In this document: positions 31,498-40,574 of the stretch, piece by piece
Layout: every line of letters starts with the position of its first letter
Numbering within the stretch: the stretch's first letter is position 1
Source: SM1-73 sp964588305
GTDB taxonomy: Bacteria; Zixibacteria; MSB-5A5; SM1-73
DNA length: 48,545 bases
Direction of reading: 5' to 3'
NCBI GenBank assembly: GCA_964588305.1
Contig: CAZPOP010000023.1
Coordinates: 1-48,545, forward strand
Notes under the pieces: model-generated
What the model saw: only the letters and a program-made list of their open reading frames with translations
The model's database searches: none
Told to the model about the DNA's origin: nothing
Program-made: the position numbers and the translations under genes

Positions 31498-33870
31498 ATG
31501 TACTCCTTGGTTTTCATACTCTCTTTCTTGCTGGTTTTTCTGAACACGCCCAAATTCATCCGCCTTGCTCACCGGATTGGCTTCTTGGATTATCCCAGCC
31601 CGCAGAAAATTCATGAGAAGCCTACCCCCCTTCTGGGGGGAGTGGCGGTGTACTTAGGCTTCGCCACCTCGCTCTGTTTTGGAATCTTGGTCGTAGGGAT
31701 TTCGTGGGACGGCAATCTGGTTGGTATCTTTTCAGGAAGCTTGGCGTTAGTCCTTCTCGGATTGTGGGATGACAAGAAAAAACTCTCACCTTCCCATAAA
31801 CTCTTGGGGCAGATCGTGGCTGCTTTTTTGTTTATCATTTTCAGCCAGAGAGTGGCCATCTTTACTCACAGCTTCTTAGACGCTTTTATCCTCCTGCTCT
31901 GGATAGTGGGGCTGATTAATGCCCTAAACTTTTTGGACAATATGGATGGGCTGTGTGGGGGCATCACCTTCATCCATTGCCTGGCCTTTTTTGTGATTGG
32001 TGTGCTGAATAGCCAAATGGTAGTGGTGTTAATGAGTCTTTCCTTGGCGGGAGCCGTGCTCGCCTTCCTGAGGTATAATTTCCGACCGGCTAAGATATTC
32101 TTGGGCGACGCAGGAAGCATGCTGAATGGTTTTCTTCTGGCGTGTATGGGAGTACTGTTTGTCCAAAAGAACCCCTCTCACTACACCCTTCTCGTACCAG
32201 TGCTGATCTTGAGCTATCCCATCTTTGACATCACCTTTGTCACCTTTGCCCGGCTGCGGGAGGGAAGAAAGTTCTACCAGGGGGGAAGGGACCACTCTAC
32301 CCATCGGATGGTGAAGATGGGCATAAAACAAGAACATACAATCTGGAGCATCTATTCCTTTTGCCTGGCCTTAAGTGCTCTGGGAATTTCAATATACTTC
32401 TTTTTCGATTCTCCTGTAAAGATGTTGATCGCCCTATTCGTTTGGCTGTTCATGACTGTCTTTGGGGTTCACCTCCAAAGGAATTTCGTCAACATCAAGG
32501 AAAAACTCTCCCTGATTCTGGTCGACACAATCTTGATTAACGGGTGTTTTCTGTTTTTCTTTTGGTTAAAATTCGAATCTGGCCTTTTCCCCACTCAAAT
32601 GGTCGCATCCCTATCCGAATACGTTGCCCCGGCTATTTGGATTACCATCTATTGGGTGAACCTGTTTGCCGTTCTGGGTCTCTATGAAGTACCGGGCGGC
32701 GTCAGATTAAAGGATGAAATCAACGGTATGGCCAAAGCCATAGGGGTGGGGGTCATCATCTTCTTGATCTTCACCTTGAATCCGGTGTATCTTACCATCA
32801 GATCCTGGACGCTGCTTTGCATTTACAGCTTCAGCCTGTTAACCTTTTTGGGATTCGGGCGGGGATCGTTCATATTCCTGACCAGAAAGCTTCATACCCG
32901 AGGTAGATCTTTACGAAAAGCGATAATTGTGGGAACCGAAGAAAACGCACGAAGACTTTTTGAAGAAATAGCTTCCAATCCTCAGCATGGTTACCGGGTT
33001 CTCGGTTTTGTGACCGAGGACGAAAGACATCGGGAACAAAATTCTTCCGGTTTCAGGACCTTGGGAAACACCAGAAGCTTGGCCCTGATCGCCAGAGAGA
33101 AAAACATCCAAGATATCCTGATCGCTGTGCAGCCCAATTGGAAAGGATCCTTGCGGGAACTTATGAATGGGGTAAGCAACTTGGAGGTCTGCTTCAAGAT
33201 CGTGCCCCATCTTACCGATCTGTTCAGGGGGTATCAGACTGCTCCGCTTCAGACCAGCCTTCTTGTGAGGATATTTCCCAGCCAGATGAGAACCTGGGAG
33301 TGGGCATTGAAGAGACTTTCGGACGCTATAATATCTTTGGCGGTTTTAACCGTTTTCCTGCCAGTTTGGATTTTGGTCGGAGTGTTGATCAAACTAAATC
33401 TCAAAGGTTCTTCTCTGGTTAAACGAGCATCCCTAGGGAAGGCAGGAGGAATTATCTGGATTTACAAATTCAGGGTGTCAAAGGATGAAATCCGATGGGA
33501 AAACTCCAGCTTCACGTCGAGAATCCCGCAAGGCGTATTGGGAAAGTTCTTGAGAAACTCTGGGTTGGAGAGGATCCCCATATTCTTGAACATATTAAGA
33601 GGTGAGATGAGTCTGGTTGGGCCTGAGCCCTTGTGTCAGGAGACTTTCGACAAATTATTAGAAAATCTTCCCCTCCTTGCGAAAAGATCATATGTCAAGC
33701 CTGGTCTTTTCAGTCTGGCCAAGATCAAGGGGGAATTCAAGGACTATATGGATGGAGCAGGGGAGCATTTGTTATATGATCTGCGCTATTTGGAAAACAT
33801 GTCTATTTACCTTGACACCAAGATATTTCTGGGCGGACTAGCGCTGTTTATCAGAAAACGGTTCACCTAA
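31498..33870 (+). CDS. WecA-like/WbaP-like fusion: two phosphoglycosyl transferase families in one protein
   Basis: 790 residues. The N-terminal part (about 1-310) is a polytopic WecA/TagO/MraY-type enzyme with the key motifs intact: FLDNMDGLCGG (Asp147, Asn148, Asp150), LGDAGS (Asp204) and RDHSTHRM (His269). The C-terminal part (about 330-790) resembles WbaP/WcaJ: four membrane helices, a Rossmann-like domain (about 475-600, KAIIVGTEENARRLFEE) and the catalytic C-terminal domain (about 600-790). There the usual LDELPQ reads LERIPI: the catalytic Asp-Glu pair is replaced by Glu691-Arg692, VGPRP is VGPEP, and KFRTM is KFRVS. The second half is probably inactive. The protein likely starts repeat-unit synthesis on undecaprenyl phosphate through its WecA half. 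Confidence 0.87.
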   Translation: MYSLVFILSFLLVFLNTPKFIRLAHRIGFLDYPSPQKIHEKPTPLLGGVAVYLGFATSLCFGILVVGISWDGNLVGIFSGSLALVLLGLWDDKKKLSPSHKLLGQIVAAFLFIIFSQRVAIFTHSFLDAFILLLWIVGLINALNFLDNMDGLCGGITFIHCLAFFVIGVLNSQMVVVLMSLSLAGAVLAFLRYNFRPAKIFLGDAGSMLNGFLLACMGVLFVQKNPSHYTLLVPVLILSYPIFDITFVTFARLREGRKFYQGGRDHSTHRMVKMGIKQEHTIWSIYSFCLALSALGISIYFFFDSPVKMLIALFVWLFMTVFGVHLQRNFVNIKEKLSLILVDTILINGCFLFFFWLKFESGLFPTQMVASLSEYVAPAIWITIYWVNLFAVLGLYEVPGGVRLKDEINGMAKAIGVGVIIFLIFTLNPVYLTIRSWTLLCIYSFSLLTFLGFGRGSFIFLTRKLHTRGRSLRKAIIVGTEENARRLFEEIASNPQHGYRVLGFVTEDERHREQNSSGFRTLGNTRSLALIAREKNIQDILIAVQPNWKGSLRELMNGVSNLEVCFKIVPHLTDLFRGYQTAPLQTSLLVRIFPSQMRTWEWALKRLSDAIISLAVLTVFLPVWILVGVLIKLNLKGSSLVKRASLGKAGGIIWIYKFRVSKDEIRWENSSFTSRIPQGVLGKFLRNSGLERIPIFLNILRGEMSLVGPEPLCQETFDKLLENLPLLAKRSYVKPGLFSLAKIKGEFKDYMDGAGEHLLYDLRYLENMSIYLDTKIFLGGLALFIRKRFT

Positions 33871-33931
33871 AGCATGTCCGAGGGCTGGAACCACCGGGAA
33901 GCCCAAAATCGAAATCCACAGGAGATGAGGA

Positions 33932-35203
33932 ATGCTCGATCTGAAATTTATTAGAGAAAACGTGGATCAAGTTAAAGAAGCAGTCAAGAACAAGAACGAA
34001 AAGACTAATGTGGATTTGATATTAGGTTTGGACGAAAAGAGAAGATCGTTTCTTTCCGAGGCAGACAAGCTAAAACATGAGAGAAATGTGACCTCTGAGA
34101 AGATCGCTCAAATGAAAAAAGAAAAGCAGGATGCTAAGGAAGAAATCGAGAGGATGCGAAAGGTCTCCGCCCAGGTGGATTCCCTGAATATAGAGTTAAG
34201 GGGGGTGGAGGAAAAAATAGACAGCCTTCTTTTAACTGTCCCCAATCTTCCCCACACCTCGGTTCCGATTGGTTTCGATGAGGACTCGAACCTGGTGGTG
34301 AGGAGTTGGGGAAACCTGCCGGAATTCGACTTCGAACCCCGACCTCATTGGGAACTGGGACAGATTTTGGGGATTTTGGACCTGCCCAAAGCGGCCAAGG
34401 TCACGGGCACGGGGTTCTTGGTTCTGACCGGGCAAGGGGCAAGACTGCAAAGGGCTCTGACAAACTTCATGCTGGATCTGCACACCAAAAAGCACGGTTA
34501 TAAAGAGGTGTTACCCCCCTTTGTGGCCAATCGTTCCAGCATGACCGCCACCGGGCAACTGCCTAAACTAGAAGATGACATGTATCTTTGTGAAAGGGAC
34601 GATCTGTTCTTGATTCCCACCGCTGAGGTTCCAGTAACAAATTTGCACCGGGACGAAATTCTCAAAGCCGACCAACTTCCGATTTATTACTCGGCCTACA
34701 CCCCCTGTTTCAGAAGAGAAGCAGGAGCACATGGAAAGGATACCCGGGGGATGATCCGGGTCCATCAATTCGACAAGGTGGAATTGGTGAAATTCGTAAA
34801 ACCGGAAACTTCTTATGATGAACTGGAAAGCCTGGTTGTGGATGCGGAAGAGGTGTTGCAGCTTTTGGGATTGCCGTATCAGGTGAGAGTCCTGTGCACC
34901 GGCGATCTGAGCTTCGCAGCCGCCAAGTGCTATGACATCGAAGCCTGGGCATCAGGGGTGGGAAAATACCTGGAGGTCTCCTCCTGCTCCAACTACGAGG
35001 ATTTTCAAGCCAGAAGAATGGGAACGAAATTCCGTCCCCAGGAAGGAGGCAAGCTCCAATACGTTCATACACTGAATGGTTCTGGAGTTGCTCTGCCCCG
35101 AACCATGATCGCTTTGTTGGAGAATTACCAGACTAAAAAAGGGTCTATTGTAATCCCAGAAGCCTTAAGACCCTATATGGATGGGCTGGAAGAGATAGGA
35201 TAG
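33932..35203 (+). CDS. serS: Seryl-tRNA synthetase
   Basis: 423 residues, typical length. The N-terminal coiled-coil arm (about 25-105) binds tRNA-Ser. Class II motif 2, CFRREAGAHGKDTRGMIRVH (about 263-282), and motif 3, GVALPRTMIALLENYQ (about 388-403), are intact, as is the serine-binding TAEVPV. It charges tRNA-Ser in the cytosol. It lies 61 bases after the polysaccharide cluster with no terminator between, so read-through is possible, but it is a housekeeping gene. A purine-rich ribosome site (GGAGATGAGGA) directly precedes the ATG. Confidence 0.97.
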   Translation: MLDLKFIRENVDQVKEAVKNKNEKTNVDLILGLDEKRRSFLSEADKLKHERNVTSEKIAQMKKEKQDAKEEIERMRKVSAQVDSLNIELRGVEEKIDSLLLTVPNLPHTSVPIGFDEDSNLVVRSWGNLPEFDFEPRPHWELGQILGILDLPKAAKVTGTGFLVLTGQGARLQRALTNFMLDLHTKKHGYKEVLPPFVANRSSMTATGQLPKLEDDMYLCERDDLFLIPTAEVPVTNLHRDEILKADQLPIYYSAYTPCFRREAGAHGKDTRGMIRVHQFDKVELVKFVKPETSYDELESLVVDAEEVLQLLGLPYQVRVLCTGDLSFAAAKCYDIEAWASGVGKYLEVSSCSNYEDFQARRMGTKFRPQEGGKLQYVHTLNGSGVALPRTMIALLENYQTKKGSIVIPEALRPYMDGLEEIG

Positions 35204-35728
35204 TCAGCAGGTTGGAAGGTTAGAAAGTCGGAATGTTTTTGTTTGGAGCGGCGACGCTGGTGTCGAGCCAAAAAAGTCCACGAGCATGGACTCGGCCGGA
35301 ACGCGATAACCGAAAAGACAAGCTTTTGAAACTCTGGCTTTGGTTGCGTATATGTGTTGGTGAAGTGTCTCAATCTTCCGCTTCCCGTTGACGTTCCTCA
35401 CCAACGGGATAGGAGCGGCGGGTGAAAGGCATTCGCCCTAAGCTGACTGGTTTTTGGAGTGCTCACCTTTAGGGGAGCCGAACTAAGAATCGGCGATTTC
35501 CTGGGATCGATTGTCGGCAAGACAAAACCGTGGTCAAGGTGAAGGTGCTGTCGAAAAAGTGTTTTCGTAGTGCGAAAGCTTGCTTTCATGTTTTTTTGAG
35601 ATACAGATGTTCTTATTTAGCAAATACTCAACCTACGAGAAAGATCGCCCAAATGCGCACTCCGGTTCGGCTTTTTCAGCACGTCCTGAAGCTTGACACT
35701 CCAGAGAATCAACCAGAGGTTTTAATTC
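35204..35728. other. 525-bp intergenic region with hairpins and repeat copy B
   Basis: No gene seen. It begins with a GGTT/GTTAGAAAG stretch (35209-35228), then has hairpins GTCCA/TGGAC (about 35275-35290) and CCCGTTG/CAACGGG (35384-35390 with 35402-35408). The right third is the intergenic repeat described separately. No clear promoter for the histidine kinase gene was found. Confidence 0.5.
35539..35692. repeat. Intergenic repeat, copy B
   Basis: Aligns end to end with copy A (4400-4557). In this copy the ends are clearer inverted repeats: GTGCTGTCGAAAAAGTG on the left against CTTTTTCAGCAC on the right. It does not contain the strong GCACCAGC terminator hairpin of copy A. It lies just upstream of the PorY-like kinase gene. 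Confidence 0.65.
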
Positions 35729-37018
35729 ATGCCCAAGAGAAATGAGAAATATCCAGGTCGGGGGGCGGAATACCCTCTATTTTTCAGAGGTTTTTTGATA
35801 TTCGGCATCGTTTTGATTGCGGCTGTGTTTTTCTACTACACCCAGACTCTCATTTCACAGATAAAGGAAAACTCTCGAAGGGTCATGAACACTTACGCCA
35901 GGCTCTGGCAGCTGGCCGCGTCTGCGCCCGCCACAGGGGCTGAGATCGATGTGATCTTCGAGGAGATCATTCAAAAAAGTGATTTCCCCATAGTGGTTAC
36001 TGACGGAGATGGAGAGTTCCAGGCCTGGCGAGGAGTAGGAGTAGATTGGGACGACACCACCTATATGAGCAGAGAGAAGCTCAAAGGAATGGTAGTCACG
36101 ATGGATAAACACAAAAAACCCATTCCCATTTATTTCGGCACCAGACAGGAGGTGATCAACTATTTGCACTACGGCGATCCTGTGCTCATCTCTCAATTGA
36201 GAATGATGAGTATGGTGGAGCTGGGACTCTTGGCCCTATTTGTGTTGATCGGATTCATCACTTTTAGGAATATCAAGATGGCGGAGCAGCGCACCATATG
36301 GGTGGGGATGGCAAAGGAGACCGCTCATCAACTGGGAACCCCGCTTTCGTCGCTGCTGGGATGGCTGGAACTGCTGAGGATAGAATGCGAATCCGCCCCA
36401 ACACCAAAGTCTTCAGGGGCGAACCAGGCCAAATACGAAACAGGCGAGACTGAGGAGGGTAAGCCTGAATTGCATGAGATGATAGAAGGGATGGAGAGGG
36501 ACGTCAAAAGACTTAAAAAGATCGCCACCCGCTTTGGACAGATAGGGTCCACGCCCGAACTCAAATCGAGCGACTTGAATGCCGTCGTGTCCGAGACCGT
36601 AGCATATTTCAAGCAGAGACTTCCTGGTGCAGGATCGGGCGTGGTGATCAAGGAGCATCTGGGCGATTTGGTGCCGGTCAAGGTTAATGCAGAGCTTCTG
36701 AGTTGGGTCATAGAGAACCTCTTGAAGAACTCGTTAGAAGCTGTGGTTCCAGGCCAGGGTATCATTCAGATTTCTACCGGATTCAATCAAGATAAGAAGA
36801 AGATAACCGTAGAGGTTTCAGACAACGGGAAAGGAATCCCTTCCCGCGAACAGAAGAAGATTTTCAGACCAGGATATACCACAAAAAAGAGAGGATGGGG
36901 ATTGGGCCTTTCTCTGGCCAAAAGGATAGTGGAAGAGTATCATCTGGGAAGGATATTTCTGAAGGAATCTATCCCCAATGAGAGGACCATTTTGCTGATG
37001 GTGATTCCTGTCGAATAA
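35729..37018 (+). CDS. porY: Sensor histidine kinase, PorY-like
   Basis: 429 residues. Two membrane helices (about 19-42 and 160-180) flank a periplasmic domain of about 115 residues. The HisKA box AKETAHQLGTPLSSLLGW places the phospho-accepting His at 200. The ATPase domain has the N box NLLKNSLEAV (about 330), DNGKGIP and GWGLGLSLAKRIV. The HQLGTPLSSLLGW form is typical of the PorY group. It is followed at once by a PorX gene. In Porphyromonas gingivalis porY and porX are unlinked, so adjacency here supports a real pair. The symbol is assigned from family and context. AGAGG lies 9 bases before the ATG. Confidence 0.82.
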   Translation: MPKRNEKYPGRGAEYPLFFRGFLIFGIVLIAAVFFYYTQTLISQIKENSRRVMNTYARLWQLAASAPATGAEIDVIFEEIIQKSDFPIVVTDGDGEFQAWRGVGVDWDDTTYMSREKLKGMVVTMDKHKKPIPIYFGTRQEVINYLHYGDPVLISQLRMMSMVELGLLALFVLIGFITFRNIKMAEQRTIWVGMAKETAHQLGTPLSSLLGWLELLRIECESAPTPKSSGANQAKYETGETEEGKPELHEMIEGMERDVKRLKKIATRFGQIGSTPELKSSDLNAVVSETVAYFKQRLPGAGSGVVIKEHLGDLVPVKVNAELLSWVIENLLKNSLEAVVPGQGIIQISTGFNQDKKKITVEVSDNGKGIPSREQKKIFRPGYTTKKRGWGLGLSLAKRIVEEYHLGRIFLKESIPNERTILLMVIPVE

Positions 37019-37173
37019 ACAGTTGGCAGACGCATAGCACCTATTAAGAAGCGCGAGACACGACTGCTGCTCCCAGGAGCACAGACTTGCGGAGGTTGAA
37101 GGAGCAGAGTTCGCGCCTCTGCCGGGCTCTGTATTACACATTTGCTTAAGAAAGGTCATAGAAAGACAGGGCG

Positions 37174-38742
37174 ATGAAGATGAAACAGGAGACCAAAAAT
37201 ATTCTTTGGGTAGATGATGAGATCGATCAGTTAAGATCGCAGATCATCTTTTTGGAAAGCAGAGGCTATAAGGTGACCCAGGCCTCCAACGGCGATGACG
37301 CCGTGGCTTTGGTGGGCAGACAGAATTTTGATTTGGTTTTACTCGACGAGATGATGCCGGGAAAAGACGGTCTTACCACTTTGGAGGAGATTAAGGAGAG
37401 AAAACCCCACCTGCCGATCATTATGGTGACCAAATCCGAAGAGGAAGATCTGATGGATCAAGCTATAGGCAAGAAAATCGATGACTATCTGACCAAGCCG
37501 GTCAATCCCAGCCAGATATTTTCTGCCGCTAAAAAAATTCTAGAAAGCAAAAAGATAAGAACCCAGAGAATGGCAAAAGACTACGCGCAAGCATCCGCTA
37601 AAATCAGATCTTCCTTATATGCGCCTTTGCCCTGGCAGGATTGGGTCGAGATTCACCGCACCCTGTCCGAATGGAATTTAGAGATAGACAATTTCGGCAA
37701 TTCGGATTTAGAACAGACGCACCTGGGTCAAAAGAGTGAATGCAACATCGAGTTCGGCAAATATGTTGAGACTTTTTATCAGAAATGGTTGTCCGGAGTC
37801 GATCCACCTCCGCTTTCAGTGGATGTGGTGACAAAATATCTGATTCCTCTTCTGTCTCAGAAAATCCAGGTTTTCTTCATAGTAATGGATTGTATGAGAT
37901 TGGATCAGTGGCTTACCATCGAACCGGTCTTGGACGAATTCTTCAACATAAATAGAGAGTACCACTATTCCATCTTACCTTCGGCCACTCCTTATTCCCG
38001 CAACGCTATATTCTCGGGCCTTTTCCCTTCGGAACTGGCTCGAAGATATCCCAAATTTTGGAAAGCAGGAACGCGGGATGACTCCAGCCGTAACCGCTAT
38101 GAGCATCAGCTTCTGGATGATCAGCTCAAAAAATTGGGTCTTTCTTTTAAATCCGAACCCAAATACGTGAAGGTGCTGGACGCGGCCGAAGGTGAGTATT
38201 TGGCCAAAAAAATCTCCTCCTACAGAGATACACCCTTGCTTTCAGTGGTATTCAATTTTCTGGATATCTTAGCACACGGAAGATCGCAGTCTGAGATATT
38301 GAAGGAGATGACCCCGGATGAAGGTGCCTACCGGTCATTAACCAGACCTTGGTTCTTGCATTCTTCTTTGTTCAGAGTCCTAAGGTATCTATCCACTCAG
38401 GACTGCGTCGTGGTTATAACCTCAGATCACGGGAGCGTTTTGGGAACCAGAGGGACCATTGCTCTGGGCAAAAAAGATACCTCCACCAATTTAAGATACA
38501 AGTATGGAGATAATCTTAACTGCAACCCCAAAGAGGCTCTTCTAATAAAAGATCCCAAGGAGTATAAGCTTCCCAATTATACCATGTGTACCACCTACAT
38601 CATCGCCAAGGAGGATTACTACCTCGTCTACCCCACCAAATACAGTGAGTACGAAAGAGAGTATAGGAACAGTTTTCAACATGGAGGGATCTCTCTGGAG
38701 GAGATGATCCTGCCGGTAATAACCTTAACACCGAGAAAATAA
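37174..38742 (+). CDS. porX: PorX-type response regulator with PglZ (alkaline-phosphatase-fold) effector
   Basis: 522 residues, the PorX length. The receiver domain (about 7-125) has the acidic pair Asp14/Asp15 and phospho-acceptor Asp58 (in LVLLDEMMPG). A helical linker leads to a PglZ domain (about 230-520): FFIVMDCMRLDQW (metal site), SATPYSRNAIFSGL with Thr272 at the nucleophile position, VVVITSDHGS and the closing SFQHGGISLEEM. PorX proteins control type IX secretion genes with the ECF factor SigP in Bacteroidota and hydrolyse nucleotide signals. The kinase gene upstream and the type IX-like sorting domain at 48398-48545 fit this system. Confidence 0.9.
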   Translation: MKMKQETKNILWVDDEIDQLRSQIIFLESRGYKVTQASNGDDAVALVGRQNFDLVLLDEMMPGKDGLTTLEEIKERKPHLPIIMVTKSEEEDLMDQAIGKKIDDYLTKPVNPSQIFSAAKKILESKKIRTQRMAKDYAQASAKIRSSLYAPLPWQDWVEIHRTLSEWNLEIDNFGNSDLEQTHLGQKSECNIEFGKYVETFYQKWLSGVDPPPLSVDVVTKYLIPLLSQKIQVFFIVMDCMRLDQWLTIEPVLDEFFNINREYHYSILPSATPYSRNAIFSGLFPSELARRYPKFWKAGTRDDSSRNRYEHQLLDDQLKKLGLSFKSEPKYVKVLDAAEGEYLAKKISSYRDTPLLSVVFNFLDILAHGRSQSEILKEMTPDEGAYRSLTRPWFLHSSLFRVLRYLSTQDCVVVITSDHGSVLGTRGTIALGKKDTSTNLRYKYGDNLNCNPKEALLIKDPKEYKLPNYTMCTTYIIAKEDYYLVYPTKYSEYEREYRNSFQHGGISLEEMILPVITLTPRK

Positions 38743-38829
38743 GAGAAAAGGAACGAGGTTTGAGGTGCGAAGGATTGGGACAAGAGTCCCCTTTTTCCCT
38801 CCAACCTGTCTCCTTCCCCAGGACCTACG

Positions 38830-39249
38830 ATGGAGAAGATAACTTCTGATCCAGAGGAAACTAAGGAACTTGGTCGTGCTTTGGCAGAAGGGCTTGAGCC
38901 TGGCTCCGTGGTGGCTCTGAGTGGTCCTTTGGGCAGTGGAAAAACCGTTCTGGCCCAGGGAATCTGTTCTGGCCTGGGCGTGACGGAATTTGTGACCAGT
39001 CCCAGCTTTGTTATCATAAATGAATATCCGGGAAGAATCAAGGTGTATCATCTTGATTTATATCGCTTGGAGAACACAGAAGAATTTGTTAAATTGGGAT
39101 ATGAAGAATACTTTTACGGCAACGGCATCACCCTCATTGAGTGGGCAGAGAAGATCAAGACCTTTCTGCCCCAGGAGAGGATGGAAATAGACTTAGAGAT
39201 TCTGTCGGAAAACGAAAGAAAGATACGGGTTAGAAGGTTTAGAGGTTAG
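38830..39249 (+). CDS. tsaE: TsaE, ATPase of tRNA threonylcarbamoyladenosine synthesis
   Basis: 139 residues, normal for TsaE. The Walker A motif SGPLGSGKTVLAQG is at about 31-44. TSPSFVIINEYPG (about 57-69) and HLDLYRLENTEEF (about 76-88) are family signatures, and ITLIEWAEKI is the Walker B-like block. It works with TsaB and TsaD to make t6A at position 37 of ANN-decoding tRNAs. tsaB and rimI follow, a common bacterial cluster. Its stop codon lies within a GGTTAG-rich stretch. Confidence 0.93.
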   Translation: MEKITSDPEETKELGRALAEGLEPGSVVALSGPLGSGKTVLAQGICSGLGVTEFVTSPSFVIINEYPGRIKVYHLDLYRLENTEEFVKLGYEEYFYGNGITLIEWAEKIKTFLPQERMEIDLEILSENERKIRVRRFRG

Positions 39250-39346
39250 AAAAACCGAAGGTTGACCGGGGTGGCGAGGTATCTGCGAGATAAGGATGGC
39301 CGCAGAGCGAACTCTGTTACTCCAGACTCTGTTCTATCGAAACGCG

Positions 39347-40102
39347 ATGAAAGTCCTGGGTGTTGACACCTCCACCATGACCGCGGGCGTGGGCATTGTG
39401 GAGGAGGATGAAATTCTGGTCGAGGTGAAATTCAGCGTGAAGATCACCTATTCTGAAGCACTCCTATCCTGCATAGATCAAGCTTTGAAGAATGTTGATC
39501 AGAAGATAGACGACATGGATGGGTTCGCTATTTCCATCGGGCCGGGTTCTTTCACCGGTTTAAGAATCGGATTATCCACGCTCAAAGGCTTAAGCTTTGC
39601 CACGGGAAAACCATTGACGTCTGTCCCCAGCTTGGATGCCTTAGCCTATCTGTCATTATACTGTGAACATCCTGTTGTGGCCATGCTGGATGCTAGAAAA
39701 CATCAGGTATATGCGGCCATATATGAAACCCAATATGGAGATCTGAAAAGACAAAGTGACTATCTGGTGATCGACGTTGAGGATTTGGTCAAAAGAGTCT
39801 CGCAGAAGACTCTTTTTGTGGGACCCGGTGCTAGACTCTATCAAAAGGAATTGATCGAGCTGTTGAAAGACAAAGCTCGTTTTCCGTTGGCTGAACAGTC
39901 TTTGCCCAGCGGAGCAACGGTGGCCCTCTTGGGCTCAAAGAAACTGCTCTTAGGTGAGTTTGAGGACCTCGTCGATTTGGAACCGATGTACCTGCGAAGG
40001 TCTGAGGCGGAGCTGAAATTCAGAAATGCGCCAATCTCCGGAAACAGAACTCATGGAAGTCGACAGAATCGTCATCCAAAGAATGAACAAAGAAGACATT
40101 GA
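39347..40102 (+). CDS. tsaB: TsaB, tRNA threonylcarbamoyladenosine synthesis protein
   Basis: 251 residues from the ATG at 39347, the start of the conserved KVLGVDTSTMTAGVGIV; an in-frame ATG at 39296 adds 17 residues unlike the family. GPGSFTGLRIGLSTLKGL (about 64-81) and VPSLDALAYLS are TsaB hallmarks. It is a non-catalytic partner of TsaD (not in this window). The last 25 residues are read in the region that overlaps rimI by 77 bases and look unconserved. Confidence 0.92.
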   Translation: MKVLGVDTSTMTAGVGIVEEDEILVEVKFSVKITYSEALLSCIDQALKNVDQKIDDMDGFAISIGPGSFTGLRIGLSTLKGLSFATGKPLTSVPSLDALAYLSLYCEHPVVAMLDARKHQVYAAIYETQYGDLKRQSDYLVIDVEDLVKRVSQKTLFVGPGARLYQKELIELLKDKARFPLAEQSLPSGATVALLGSKKLLLGEFEDLVDLEPMYLRRSEAELKFRNAPISGNRTHGSRQNRHPKNEQRRH

Positions 40103-40502
40103 CCAGGTGGCCAGATTGGAAAAAACCTGTTTTTTAGATCCCTGGAGCCAGGAGGCGTTTACCGAAGAGTTGCAGCTTGAACTTGCCATTCCTTTGGTGG
40201 CCAGGTTGGGGAACAAGGTGGTGGGGTATACCTGTCTGTGGCGTCTGGTGGATCGGCTCGAGGTGGCCAATTTCGCGGTATCTCCAGACCACCGAAGTGA
40301 AGGAATCGGAGAGAAACTGATGAAGAGAATACTGTTGGAGGCAAAGCAAAGATGCTGCAAAAGGATCGCCTTGAGCGTCAGAAAATCCAACCAGGCTGCA
40401 ATAAGACTATACCTCAAGTTTGGATTTGTGGAGGTGGGGCGAACAAAAAAGTACTATCGGTTGCCCACCGAAGACGCCTTGACCATGCTTAAGATTCTCT
40501 AA
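40026..40502 (+). CDS. rimI: RimI, N-alpha-acetyltransferase (GNAT)
   Basis: 158 residues from 40026, or 149 from the ATG at 40053; neither start is decided by a clear ribosome site. The GNAT core is complete: FLDPWSQEAF, VANFAVSPDHRSEGIGEKLM (acetyl-CoA loop, about 86-105), LSVRKSNQAAIRLYLKFGF and VGRTKKYY. It acetylates the N-terminal Ala of ribosomal protein bS18 in E. coli. The gene overlaps tsaB in another frame, a frequent arrangement for tsaB-rimI. Confidence 0.92.
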   Translation: MRQSPETELMEVDRIVIQRMNKEDIDQVARLEKTCFLDPWSQEAFTEELQLELAIPLVARLGNKVVGYTCLWRLVDRLEVANFAVSPDHRSEGIGEKLMKRILLEAKQRCCKRIALSVRKSNQAAIRLYLKFGFVEVGRTKKYYRLPTEDALTMLKIL

Positions 40503-40574
40503 AGCTCTTTTGTGCCTGCTGTCCAGATTGTTCGGCAGCCGTTCGTACAGATGCGGTGTGACTAAGATGAGAGA

